This document shows, one piece after another, positions 21,432 to 30,809 of a stretch of 64,000 bases of DNA (positions within the stretch are counted from its first letter, which is position 1; the number at the start of each line of letters is the position of its first letter). Location of the stretch: contig NZ_CP102081.1 of NCBI RefSeq assembly GCF_024582695.1, positions 1 to 64,000 on the forward strand, read 5' to 3'. The notes beneath the pieces are model-generated. The model ran no database searches and was not told where the DNA came from. It was given only the letters and a program-made list of their open reading frames with translations. Source of the DNA: Mycoplasma sp. 1578d (GTDB lineage Bacteria; Bacillota_I; Bacilli_A; Mycoplasmatales; Metamycoplasmataceae). The position numbers and the translations under genes are program-made.

Positions 21432-22238
21432 ATGAAAAAACCTAAAATTATTTTTATTGACTTAGATGATACATCTCTTGATGCTAAAACTAAAGGCAAA
21501 AAACATTTTAGTAAAGAAAATATTAATGCTATTAAGCAAGTTAATAAAAAAATTCCAATTGTAATTTCTACCGGAAGACCGAATAATCAAAACACTCGAA
21601 AAATTTTACAAGAAGCAGATTTAGACACATTTATCGCTTGAAATGGTGCTCAAATTGTAACTAATGACAATCAGATTCAAAGTTTTCAAATGAAAAGAAA
21701 AGTAGTTCAAGAACTCTTTGACCAAATTTATATCGAAAAGGTTTCGGTTATTTTTAATTCCGATCCCAAACGAATGGGTTTTGTACGGAACAAATTCTTT
21801 AGGTTTATTTTAAAATTAGGACATAATTCAGCCCGTCCTTATTCAGATTTTAGAAATGATTTTATTGCTTATAAAGCCTTAATTTGGGACCCTTCAAAAC
21901 GTAAATTAGCAAAATTAGCTAAAAAATGAAGTTTAATGTTTGCTGGAGACTTAACAATTTCACTTAGTGGAAATAAAAATAATTTCCTTGAAATTACTGC
22001 GTTTAATGTTTCTAAAGGGTCAGCAGAAAAGCGTTTGTGTGAACAATTAGGAATTAATCCCAAAGATGCCATTCATATTGGCGATTCAATGAATGATGCT
22101 TCAACTAAACACATTGTTGGCAAAGTTGTAGCAATGAAAAATTCAGTTGAAGGATACAAAAAGATTGCAGATGAAGTTTTACCATATTCATACAAAAATG
22201 GGGGAATTGCAAAATATTTATCACAATTTATCAAATAA
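21432..22238 (+). CDS. Cof-type HAD-superfamily hydrolase
   Basis: This 268-aa protein belongs to the Cof/YbiV subgroup of HAD phosphatases, which act on sugar phosphates, phosphorylated cofactors and nucleotides. Motif I is FIDLDDTSLD, so the usual DxDGT is DxDDT here. Motif II is IVISTGRP. The C-terminal motif IV is HIGDSMNDAS. The nucleophile and acid Asp are kept. A TATAAT at 21417-21422 lies nine bases upstream of the ATG, so the leader is at most a few bases. An upstream in-frame GTG at 21414 is less likely because it overlaps that box. A second Cof protein is at 37864. Confidence 0.88.
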
Positions 22239-22259
22239 AAAAGTGCTTAGCACTTTTTT
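22237..22259. terminator. Bidirectional terminator
   Basis: AAAAAAGTGC (22237-22246) pairs with GCACTTTTTT (22250-22259) around TTA. It lies between the HAD hydrolase and the convergent TM2 gene. Confidence 0.88.
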
Positions 22260-22260
22260 A

Positions 22261-22473
22261 TTATCATCTTTTAATCATAAGTCATTGTTCGTCTTTCATT
22301 GTTCCAGTAATGGCTAAAATTAAATCAATCAGAATTCAAATACCCAAAAATGAAACAGTTGATAATTTTAAAATTCCTAGAAGAACTCTTCCTGCATAAA
22401 AGCGATCAATTCAAAAAACTCCTAAGAATAATGAAAGAATAATCAAAGTTGTTCTGCTTTTTGTGCTTATCAT
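22261..22473 (-). CDS. TM2-domain membrane protein
   Basis: This 70-aa gene is easy to miss because three UGA(Trp) codons break it. Read in full it is a TM2 domain: FLGVFWIDRFYAGRVLLGIL, then a turn and FLGIWILIDLILAITG, with two membrane helices. The pattern G-x-F/W-G-x-D-R-F-Y-x-G-x-x-x-x-G is characteristic. The function of bacterial TM2 proteins is unknown. The gene lies leftward, 57 bases downstream of parE, in the same direction, and ends at the shared terminator. Confidence 0.85.
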
Positions 22474-22530
22474 TTATTTTTTCTTTATCTTTTTGTTTAT
22501 AGAAAATTTAGACAAAAATGTAGTATAAAT

Positions 22531-24459
22531 CTAAATTTTTTGAATTTTCTCTAAAAAATCGTCATCATTTGTAAAGTCGATATTTTTATCAATTCAGTTT
22601 TTTCTGGATTGTGGATTTTCTCCCATTAAAGCACTAACTCTCCGTTCAGCAAGTGAAGCATCTTCAATTGTGGCACGAATTAAAGTACGGGTTTCAGGGT
22701 TCATAGTTGTTTCTCATAATTGATCGGCATTCATTTCACCAAGTCCTTTGTATCGCTGAATTTCAATGTTAGATTTAGATGCTTGCATAATTTCACTTAA
22801 TTCATCATCATCTCATGCATACTGATATTTTTTAGTTGTTTTATTAGTAATTTTATACAAAGGTGGAAGTGCAAAATAAACCCTTCCATCTTCAATTAAC
22901 GGCTTCATTAAACGATAGAAAAAAGTGAGTAAAAGGATTTGGATGTGTGATCCATCTGTATCAGCATCAGTCATAATAATGACTTTACCATATTGAGCTT
23001 TGGAAAGATCAAAATCTTTTCCAAAACCTGCACCAATTGTGTTAATAATGGTTCCAATTTCAGTGTTTTTTAAAATTTCTAAAAGTTTAGATTTTTCACA
23101 ATTAATCACCTTACCACGAAGTGGCAAAATGGCCTGATATTGACGATTTCTTCCGCTTTTAGCACTACCCCCAGCTGAATCTCCCTCGACCAAAAACAAT
23201 TCTTTTTCTTCTGGTTTTTTGCTTGTTGCTGGTGTTAGTTTATCGCTAAGGATAGTTTTTTCTTTTAAAACATTTTTACTTTTACGTGCTTCTAATCTGC
23301 GTTTACGTTCTTCCTGTCGAATTTCAAATGCACGTTTAATTTTGTCTAAAACTTTTTTAGCAACTTGTTTGTTTTCGGCGATTCATAATTCTAAATGTTT
23401 AGAAACAATTTCTTCAACAACAGATTTAGCATCAGGAGTTCCTAATTTATCTTTGGTTTGTCCAACAAATTCAAGAATTTTTTCAGGAATTTTAAGTGAT
23501 AATATAACACTTAATCCTTCACGAATATCATCTCCATCAAATGAATTTTTTCCTTTTAAAACATTTTCTTTGTTTGCGAATTCGTTAAAAACTTTAGTGA
23601 AAGCAGTTTTTAAACCAGTTTCATGAGTTCCGCCATCACGAGTTTTAACATTATTAACAAAGCTTAAACAAAAATCATTATATGAATCAGTTCATTGGAA
23701 CGCAAACTCAACTTCAATATCTCTTTTTTGATCTGAAAAATAAGCTACTGGAGTAGTTGATTCTTTGGAATCATTTAAAAATTCTAAAAAAGCTTTTAAA
23801 CCATTTTGATATTCGTATTCTTCGTAAAAACCTGTGTTTTCGTCAGTTAATTTAATTCTTAAACCTGAAATTAAAAATGAACTTTCTTTTAAACGCTCGC
23901 TAATTGTATTCACGTTTAATTTTGAATTTTTAAAAAGTTTGTAATCTGGTCAAAATTGAACAATAGTTCCGTTGTGTTTTGATGTTCCAATTTCTTTAGT
24001 TCGGGTAATAATTTTATCTTGTTCAAATTCAGTTAAATATTGTAAACCATTTCGAGATACAATTACGCTCAATTTTGTTGATAAAGCATTGACCACACTA
24101 GAACCAACTCCATGTAAACCACCAGAAGTTTTATAAGCACCTTCTTGAAATTTTCCTCCAGCGTGAAGCTCAGTAAAGACTAATTCCACAGCAGTTCTAT
24201 TTTCTCCCTTAACTTTATCTACAGGAATCCCGCGACCGTTATCACTAATCACAACTGAATAATCTTTTTTCAAGGTAACCGAAATTTCATTAGCATAACC
24301 TGCTAACGCTTCATCAATTGAGTTATCCACAATTTCTCAAACTAGATGATGTAAACCATTTACATCAGTTCCTCCAATGTACATTCCTGGTCGTTTTCGA
24401 ACTGCTTGGAGTCCTTTTAGTTGTTGTATATCGCTGGCTGTATATTCGTTCTTAATCAT
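22531..24459 (-). CDS. parE: DNA topoisomerase IV subunit B
   Basis: ParE is the ATPase subunit of topoisomerase IV, which separates daughter chromosomes. The frame gives 642 aa with several UGA(Trp) codons. It begins [19 protein letters not shown]. The GHKL ATPase motifs are DNSIDEA, DNGRGIP and [14 protein letters not shown]. The Toprim part has [10 protein letters not shown] and [12 protein letters not shown] prefer ParE to GyrB because [25 protein letters not shown] and [11 protein letters not shown] fit ParE, and because the ParC-type partner is also in this window. parC lies 27 kb away, not next door. A TATAAT seven bases before the ATG suggests a leaderless mRNA. Confidence 0.9.
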
Positions 24460-24466
24460 TAAAATA

Positions 24467-24472
24467 ATTATA
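24467..24472 (-). promoter_or_regulatory. -10 box of parE; leaderless start likely
   Basis: On the minus strand TATAAT is followed after seven bases by the parE ATG. There is no room for a Shine-Dalgarno. Confidence 0.55.
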
Positions 24473-24600
24473 ATGTGTTAATAATAAAAAAAGCAAATAA
24501 ATGCTGATAAACTGAACAATAAAAATTTATCTTTTTTTCAAAATCTAGTAAAATTATTTTGATACCCATAGTTATACATAGTATAGTTAGGAAACAAATT

Positions 24601-24798
24601 ATGATCAAAAAAACAAAAAAAAGTACAAAACGAAAAATTCTGATTGCATTCCTTATAGTATTAATTATTTTGTTTCTTGCTACTGTTGCAGTTTGCTGTG
24701 CCTACATTGGTGATTTCTTAGTATATAAAGATACAGCTGATGATGGCAAATTGTTAACATATGCACAAAGAACTAGCGGAATTTTTGGTATTTGATAA
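24601..24798 (+). CDS. Small single-pass membrane protein
   Basis: I do not recognise this 65-aa protein. It has a Lys-rich N-terminus (residues 1-12), one strong TM helix at about residues 13-36 containing two adjacent Cys, and a short polar tail ending in FGIW. The last Trp is a UGA just before TAA. ATG at 24601 has TAGGAA upstream and is followed by a good terminator, which supports a real gene. The basic-in topology would place the tail outside the cell. Confidence 0.6.
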
Positions 24799-24823
24799 TT
24801 AAAATTTTTCAAATTAATAATTT

Positions 24824-24851
24824 AAAAATACAGATTTATTTCTGTATTTTT
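24824..24851 (+). terminator. Terminator after the small membrane protein gene
   Basis: AAAAATACAGA (24824-24834) pairs exactly with TCTGTATTTTT (24841-24851). Confidence 0.88.
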
Positions 24852-24880
24852 ATAATTCTTTTTGAATTTAAAACAAACAA

Positions 24881-24902
24881 AAAATCAGGAAAACCTGATT
24901 TT
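24881..24902 (-). terminator. Terminator of the rplK-rplA operon
   Basis: AAAATCAGG (24881-24889) pairs with CCTGATTTT (24894-24902) around AAAA. It overlaps the last bases of the rplA stop codon and is followed leftward by a T-rich run on the minus strand. Confidence 0.85.
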
Positions 24903-25596
24903 ATCTATCTAATTTAATTTTAACACTTGGACCCATTGATGCTGATACTGTTAAATTTAACATATATGTTCCTTTAACGGCGGCAGGTTTAAGTTTTTTA
25001 ATTAAATTAATTAATGTTTTAGCGTTTTCAACAAGATGCTCAGTTGGCATACTTGCTTTTCCGATAAGAGAGTGAACAATTCCGGCTTTATCGGTACGAT
25101 AATTAGCTTTCCCTTTTTTAAGTTCTTCAACAGCTTTTTCAGGTGTTGGAGTTACAGTACCAGTTTTAGGGTTTGGCATAAGTCCTTTAGGACCAAGTTT
25201 TTTCCCATATTTACCAAGAAGAGGCATCATTGTGGGGTCAGCAACCATAACATCAAAATCAAAATCATCTTCTTTAATTTTTTGTTCAAGAGCTTGACCG
25301 TCAACGACAATATCAGCTCCAGCCTCTTTAGCAAGTTTTTGTTTTTCAGGGTTGTTTGTAGCAACAAGTACTTTTACGGTTTTACCAGTTCCATTAGGAA
25401 GTAAAACAGCCCCACGAAGTTGCTGATCAGCTTTACGTACATCAAGGTTTAAGTTAAATGCAAGGTCAATTGAAGCGTCAAATTTAGCGTAAGAAGTTTT
25501 TTTAGCAAGTTCAATAGCTTGATCTAATTCGTAAGCAATATTGCGATCAAATGATTCACGAGCTGCTTTTAAGTTTTTTGATAATCTTTTAGCCAT
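24901..25596 (-). CDS. rplA: 50S ribosomal protein L1
   Basis: L1 forms the mobile L1 stalk of the large subunit and helps eject deacylated tRNA. The protein is 231 aa, the normal size. GKYGKKLGPKGLMPNPKTGTV is close to the family signature, and the C-terminus NLTVSASMGPSVKI is typical. The ATG shares a base with the rplK stop (TAATG) and has AAGGAGA upstream inside rplK. In many bacteria L1 represses its own operon by binding the leader mRNA; a candidate site lies upstream of rplK. Confidence 0.97.
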   Translation of the reverse strand: MAKRLSKNLKAARESFDRNIAYELDQAIELAKKTSYAKFDASIDLAFNLNLDVRKADQQLRGAVLLPNGTGKTVKVLVATNNPEKQKLAKEAGADIVVDGQALEQKIKEDDFDFDVMVADPTMMPLLGKYGKKLGPKGLMPNPKTGTVTPTPEKAVEELKKGKANYRTDKAGIVHSLIGKASMPTEHLVENAKTLINLIKKLKPAAVKGTYMLNLTVSASMGPSVKIKLDR

Positions 25597-26189
25597 TAGT
25601 TGTCTCCTTGAGTTTCTGATGAAGTTTCTTCTTTGACTAATTCAACATTAATTGCTTGACCTTTAGTTTGGACAAGGTCTTGAGCAGCTGCATTTAATGA
25701 TTCTTCTCTTGCTTTTGCAAGAGCATCAGCTTTAGCTTTTTGTTTAGCTTGTGCTTTGGCTTTAGCAACATCGTCTCATCCTTCGATTAAAACGCCCATC
25801 TGTCTTGCTGTTCCGGCGATAATTGCCATAGCTGATTCAACATCATCAGTGTTAAGATCTGGAAGCTTATATTCAGCAATTGCTTTTAAATCTTCTAGTT
25901 TAATTGTTGCGACGATTTGTGTTTTTGATTTTTGTGAACCAGATGAAATTTTAGCAGCTTGCTTAATTTTGTATGAAGCAGGGGCTGTAAAAAGTTTAAA
26001 ATCAAATGATTTATCTTTGTACACTGTGATAAGTACAGGAACTGGTTCATCACCACGATCTCTAGTAGCATCGTTAAATGCTTTGGTAAATTCTGGCATA
26101 TTTACACCAACTCCAGCAAGAGCAGGACCTGGTTTAGCTTTTCCGGCAGGAAATTGCAATTTAGCTTTTTTAAGAATTTCTTTTGCCAT
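25596..26189 (-). CDS. rplK: 50S ribosomal protein L11 with C-terminal extension
   Basis: L11 sits at the GTPase-associated centre and binds the 23S rRNA thiostrepton loop. Residues 1-137 match normal L11: KLQFPAGKAKPGPALAGVG and the C-terminal RNA-binding part ending TARQMGVLIEG. Then a UGA(Trp) leads into a further 59 residues, rich in Ala, Lys, Gln and Glu and likely helical. The total is 197 aa against about 141 in most bacteria. Reading UGA as stop would hide this tail. rplA follows with a one-base overlap, the conserved rplK-rplA pair. Confidence 0.93.
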
Positions 26190-26211
26190 TTGTGTGTATC
26201 CTTTCGATATT

Positions 26212-26239
26212 GTGGTCTAGCGATAAAAATATCTCCCAC
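26212..26239 (-). promoter_or_regulatory. Candidate ribosomal protein L1 binding site in the rplK leader
   Basis: On the minus-strand RNA, GUGG (5') pairs with CCAC (3'). Inside, GA faces GCUAGA as an asymmetric internal loop, followed by a GAUA/UAUC stem with a U-rich loop. This mirrors the L1 site in 23S rRNA and in the E. coli L11 leader, with conserved GGGAG on the 5' side and GACC on the 3' side. It lies 22 bases before the rplK ATG, where bound L1 could block translation. Seen as sequence and pairing; the function is inferred. Confidence 0.65.
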
Positions 26240-26245
26240 TAGCAG

Positions 26246-26266
26246 AGGCAATAAGATATATTGCCT
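26246..26266 (-). promoter_or_regulatory. Upstream hairpin in the rplK leader
   Basis: AGGCAATA (26246-26253) pairs with TATTGCCT (26259-26266) around a five-base loop, just 5' of the candidate L1 site on the RNA. No T-run follows, so it is not a simple terminator. Confidence 0.5.
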
Positions 26267-26402
26267 TTTAATTATAAATTAAAAATTATAAATCCAAAAC
26301 AAAAAAGAAAGCATATAATTTTTGAGTTGTTTGTCAACAAATTTAGCTAAAAATCACTTTTTTCGCTTGATAATATAAGCCAGCAAAAAGGAGCTTTTCT
26401 GC

Positions 26403-26408
26403 TATAAT
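26403..26408 (+). promoter_or_regulatory. Extended -10 box (TGCTATAAT) upstream of P80
   Basis: TATAAT is preceded by TGC, the extended -10 form, which also occurs before rpmH (58919-58924). It would give a leader of about 42 bases ending in AGGAG before the P80 ATG. Confidence 0.5.
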
Positions 26409-26456
26409 TAGAACAAAACTATTTTAAGTATGTTTACTTTCTTATTTAGGAGAAAA

Positions 26457-28577
26457 ATGGCCAAAAGACAAAAATCGTTTTTCGAGAAACTTTCAGAAAT
26501 TAATGCAAAACACGAAGAAAAAAAAGCAAGTACAAAATCACAAAAACGAAAAAAATGAATGTTCATTACTCTTGGGCTTTTAGGAGCAGCAGTAATCACT
26601 TCAATTAGCGTTCCACTAGGAATTAGTGTTAATAAAGTTAATTATGTTGAGCCACTTTCAGATGATACTGTATTATTTAAATATGATAATTCTGGTAAAA
26701 AACAAGACTTAACAGTTGGACAAACTTTAGAACTAATCAAAGGAACCGATGATAAAACTACTCAAAAAATAGATCAACTTTATAAAGAAGCTGTTCTTTT
26801 TTGATACAACAAAGAAGTTGAAGCCTCAAAAGAGTACCAAAGAATTTGAAATTTATCACTTTATAATGGCGAAGCACAAAGAAATGATATTGCACTAAAA
26901 AGTTTTTCTGATATTAACAAGGATAATGAAAATAAATTAAAAGATCTAAAAAACCAAATCATTGCAGTTTATGGATTTAAAAACTGACAAAAACAATTTT
27001 CCGAAGAATTAAGTAAAAAAGAAGAGTATGGAAAAAGTGCAACTGAAGAAGAAGCACTTGAATTTTTAAATTTTAAAGTGATTGAAAGCGAAGCATTAAG
27101 ACACTATAAAATTAAGCTTGATAAAAATGTTGCTTTAAGAGAAATCGAAAGAGTAGCAAGTATAGATATTCCTAAAGTTGACCAAAATGGGCAAGTGGTT
27201 GCTCAAAACGGATCTCAAGTAGTTTTAATTAAAAAAGGCGAAAAAATATTTAATTATTTCATTGCACAAGATGCTAACAATGTTAAAGAAGCTAATTACG
27301 CGGTTTCAAAAACTGATAATACAAGAATTGCAACAATTACTACTGAATCATATATTAACCAGTTTAAGTCAATTAAACCACTTATTGAGAAGTATTTTTC
27401 ATTGAATAAACTCATTTTACCTACAATTTATAAATTACCAGGAAAAATTAATGCAAATCTTTCATTAGAATGACAATTTGACAAAAAAGACAAAGAAGCC
27501 TTAATCAATCTTGCAAAATATACAATTTTTAGCAAAGATAATTCATTTGAAATTAAATCAAATATTGATGTACTTAAAAGTTTTAAAGAAGCTAAAAATT
27601 ACTTTATTCCAACTTCAGGAGAAAGCGTTCAAGATCTTAATAAATCAAGATCAGAAACTCAAAGTTTATTAGATGTTTTAACAGTTGATACCACTAATTT
27701 AGGATCGGCTGGAGTAACTACTTTTGCATCAGAATTATCAAAAAATATACCTTTAGTAGTCAGTCTTAAAACTGATAATTTACCAAGTATTTCATTAAGT
27801 GATCTCTTTACACCTGCATTTTCAAGTGATATAAAAAATAACATCCAAACACAATTGGACGAGATAAAAAAAATTACTAATAAAAATCAAGCTATTGCCA
27901 AATTGGATTCACTAAATAGATATATTGATTCATTATTTAATAATTTAAGCGATGCAGAATTTGCAAATATAATCAAAGAACAATTTAATAAACACATCAA
28001 CTTACAAGTTAACAATGAAAATCTTTATTCATTTGCATATAATTTATCAGACCTACCAGGGGCTAAATTAATCGTTGATCCAAAAGGGACATATCTTGTT
28101 AGAAATGAAGTCATTGACAAATTAGATTTATTATTTACATATTTACAAAATGATTTATCTTCAATTGCTAATGGGAATAGTTCATTCTTTAAAATTGAAG
28201 ACGCTTTAAACAAAGTATGAACTAAAAATGTTGTCCTTGCAGATACTCTTAATAACAAAGAATTTCAAGATTATTTATTAACTAAAACCAACAAATTCAG
28301 CGATAATAAGCAAAAATATACTCAAGATGATATTAATACACTGAAAGCCGAAAATAATTCAATTTTAGAAGGGATCCACGACCAAAACAAAACTGATTTA
28401 ATTTCAACTCTTTCAAAATGACTCGATGAAAAATTAAGTGGAAATAGCTACAATTATGTGGTTGACCAAGGTTCTATTAAGAGAGTAATTAATCATAACC
28501 CATTTGAAACAGCAAACAAAAATGCATTAGATGAATTAACATCTTTTGTCGAAGAAATTACTAAAGGAGCTCAATAA
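26457..28577 (+). CDS. P80-like membrane protein of the HinT locus
   Basis: This 706-aa protein (about 80 kDa) has a charged cytoplasmic N-terminus of 34 residues, one TM helix at about 35-57 and a large extracellular domain rich in Asn, Lys and Leu. It lacks a lipobox. Its size, topology and place directly before a P60-like lipoprotein and hinT match the M. hominis P80-P60-HinT locus, where P60 and P80 form a membrane complex that contacts cytosolic HinT. The start is supported by AGGAG. Many UGA codons are read as Trp. The stop overlaps the P60 start (TAATG). The molecular function is unknown; the family assignment rests mainly on context. Confidence 0.8.
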
Positions 28578-29806
28578 TGAAAAGAAGAAATTTGTTAAAA
28601 CTGATTTTTTCTTCAGTGATTTTAGGATCGAGCACTAGTTTTACTGTTTCATGTGGAGCCACTGTTAATACTGAAGCTAGAAGTAAACAAGAAAATGAAT
28701 TTAAAAATGCTAATTTAGAAAAAATAGCCGAAGGATTCTGGTTAAAAGCAACTTTATCAAAACTCTATTCTATTAGTGAAAGCACACTTTTAGCCAATTC
28801 AACTTTTTTAAATCAAACTTATAGTGCTTATAGAACTTACTTAAATAATTTACAAATTAGTGATCCATTTGTTTTATATAAATCATTAACTAAGTGAAAA
28901 AATGAAGCTTTATTTAATGAAAACGAACTTAAAATTTTAAATGACAAATCAAATGATTTATTTTTAGCTAACTCAACTCCTACATTAGAGCAATTTAAAG
29001 TTTTATTTAACAAAAATAAAACTGATGTTGAATTTAATATCAATAGACTTTTATTGGTTAAAAAATACTTTGAAATTAGTTCTGAAAATGATTTGAAAAT
29101 TGTCAATAAAGACTCATATGATGCTAATAAAGAAAAATATGATCTAACTCAATTTAACTTAATTGATTATGTTTTAAAAACAAAAATCGCACAGATTTGA
29201 AAATATACATCAGATACTGCTAATGATATTTTCTCAAATGTTAGTCGAACTATTAGCAATATAAAAGACTATAATGATCTACTCAAGAATAAAAAAGAAG
29301 CTTTAAAGGTAGCGACATCAGATTTACTATTTAACAATGGTGATTTTGAAAAAAGTTTAGGCGGATATGAGGGATTAAGCTCTTCGTTAAACGATTATTT
29401 TCTTAATACAGGAATCACATTTTTACTAGAACAAAATAATTCATCTAATTTATCAGGATTTTATGATTTAACCAATAATAAATTAGTAAGTGTTGATAAT
29501 AAAGGGCAATTAAGCGAAACCATTAAGGTTACTAATGATAATAAAAAAATTAAAGTCACATACTTAAATGTGATCGCACCAATTGCAAAAACAGTAACTC
29601 AAGGAGTTAAAGAAGTTAAAATTCTAAGTTTTGATAAAACCCCATATTTTGCCAAATTTGATACACTCAAAATTTATTTGGCTATTTTTGGTGGAGAAAA
29701 TATCTATAAAACCGCTAAAAAAGCGTTTATAGATTTAGGAAATAAAATTTCGTTAGAAAACGATATTATTAAAGATAAATTAAAAGGTTTGGATTTTATT
29801 AAATAA
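28577..29806 (+). CDS. P60-like surface lipoprotein of the HinT locus
   Basis: This 409-aa prolipoprotein has a short basic N-terminus, a hydrophobic stretch and the lipobox FTVSC with the lipidated Cys at residue 26. The mature domain is helical and rich in Asn, Lys and Leu, without a known catalytic motif. Translation is coupled to P80 by TAATG. In M. hominis the homologous P60 complexes with P80 at the cell surface. UGA is read as Trp at two places. A gap of 134 bases with its own promoter-like DNA separates it from hinT. Confidence 0.8.
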
Positions 29807-29940
29807 TAAACAAAAATAAAAATATTATTAATTTTTCAGATAAGTACATATATTTGGTTAATATTTTACTGATAAAAACCAGATTTAATAAAAATCACTA
29901 AGAAAATGGTATCATTAAAGAAAATTGAAAGGATTAAATT

Positions 29941-30306
29941 TTGTCAAATAGAAGCGTTTTTTCAAAAATTATAGCCAGAGAAATTCCTGCGGAATTTTTA
30001 TATGAAGATGATGTAGTCGTTGCAATTAAAGATGCATTTCCATGTCGAAAAGGGCACTTTTTAGTTATTCCTCGTTCAGAAGAACAAAACATGTTACTTA
30101 ATGACGAAAAAACTTACTTACATGCAATGAAAGTTGCTAGAAAACTAGCACAAGAATTAGTGGTTGACAAAGGAATTGGAAGCTTTAAATTAATTGTTAA
30201 TACCGGTGAAAATTCTGGACAAACTGTCTTCCACACTCACATTCACATTATTCCATTTGAAGAAAAATTTGATGCTCAAAAAAACAGATTTATGTGCTAT
30301 AATTAA
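29941..30306 (+). CDS. hinT: Histidine-triad nucleotide-binding protein HinT
   Basis: HinT-type HIT proteins hydrolyse purine nucleoside phosphoramidates. The 121-aa protein has the triad HTHIH at residues 98-102 followed by IIPF, and the N-terminal FSKIIAREIPAEFLYEDD typical of the family. The start is TTG at 29941, with AAAGGA upstream. The position after P80 and P60 matches M. hominis, where HinT binds those membrane proteins. Confidence 0.93.
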   Translation: MSNRSVFSKIIAREIPAEFLYEDDVVVAIKDAFPCRKGHFLVIPRSEEQNMLLNDEKTYLHAMKVARKLAQELVVDKGIGSFKLIVNTGENSGQTVFHTHIHIIPFEEKFDAQKNRFMCYN

Positions 30307-30368
30307 GGTATCTTCAAATTATATATAAGAAGTTGCTGACGCAACTTTTTGTGTTTTTAAGGGGCAAT

Positions 30369-30800
30369 ATGGATTATTTAAAAGTTTTGAAAGAACAATT
30401 TAACGACCAGATTTTATCAGCAAAAGTTAGTGAAGAATCTTTTGGTAAAACGCTAAAAATTGAAGTGAATGCAAGCGATTTAGATTTAGTAGTTCAATAT
30501 ACTCGAGATATTGAAAGTTATTTAGAGCAAATTAATGCCTATCCAAGTGACCTCAACATTGAAGTGCTTTCTAAAGGAGAAGATTTAAATTTAAATTTAG
30601 CAAATTTAAATCTTTATCTTGATAAAATGGTTAAACTTAATTTTATTCAGCCGGTTGAAAAGGAACAAACAATGATCGGTAAAATAATCCAAGCTGATCC
30701 ACAATCAATTCTTCTACAGTGAAATCAAAAAGGAAGAATTAGAAAGATCAAAATGCAAATATCAAATATTAAAAATGGGGAAATTTATATTAAATTTTAG
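30369..30800 (+). CDS. rimP: Ribosome maturation factor RimP
   Basis: RimP acts in 30S subunit assembly. The 143-aa protein is divergent but has the expected layout: an N-terminal alpha/beta part with LNIEVLSKGEDL in place of the usual EVSSPG segment, and a C-terminal Sm-like beta barrel. Its position directly before nusA-ylxR-infB is the conserved order. ATG at 30369 has AAGGGG upstream; an in-frame ATG at 30333 has no such site. One UGA is read as Trp. Confidence 0.82.
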
Positions 30801-30809
30801 GAGTTATAA

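Noticed and set aside
24323-24331. DnaA box TTATCCACA
   Set aside because: It lies inside parE at the conserved DNS codons, so the match follows from the protein sequence.
22531-24459. Calling this gene gyrB
   Set aside because: [24 protein letters not shown] and the Toprim region fit ParE better, and the partner in this window is ParC-like.
25036-25404. 122-aa frame antisense to rplA
   Set aside because: It is a mirror of the L1 gene. Its Phe/Ser-rich composition is that of a reversed ribosomal protein gene.
25756-26220. 154-aa frame antisense to rplK
   Set aside because: It lies opposite L11 and the L1 leader and shows no family features.
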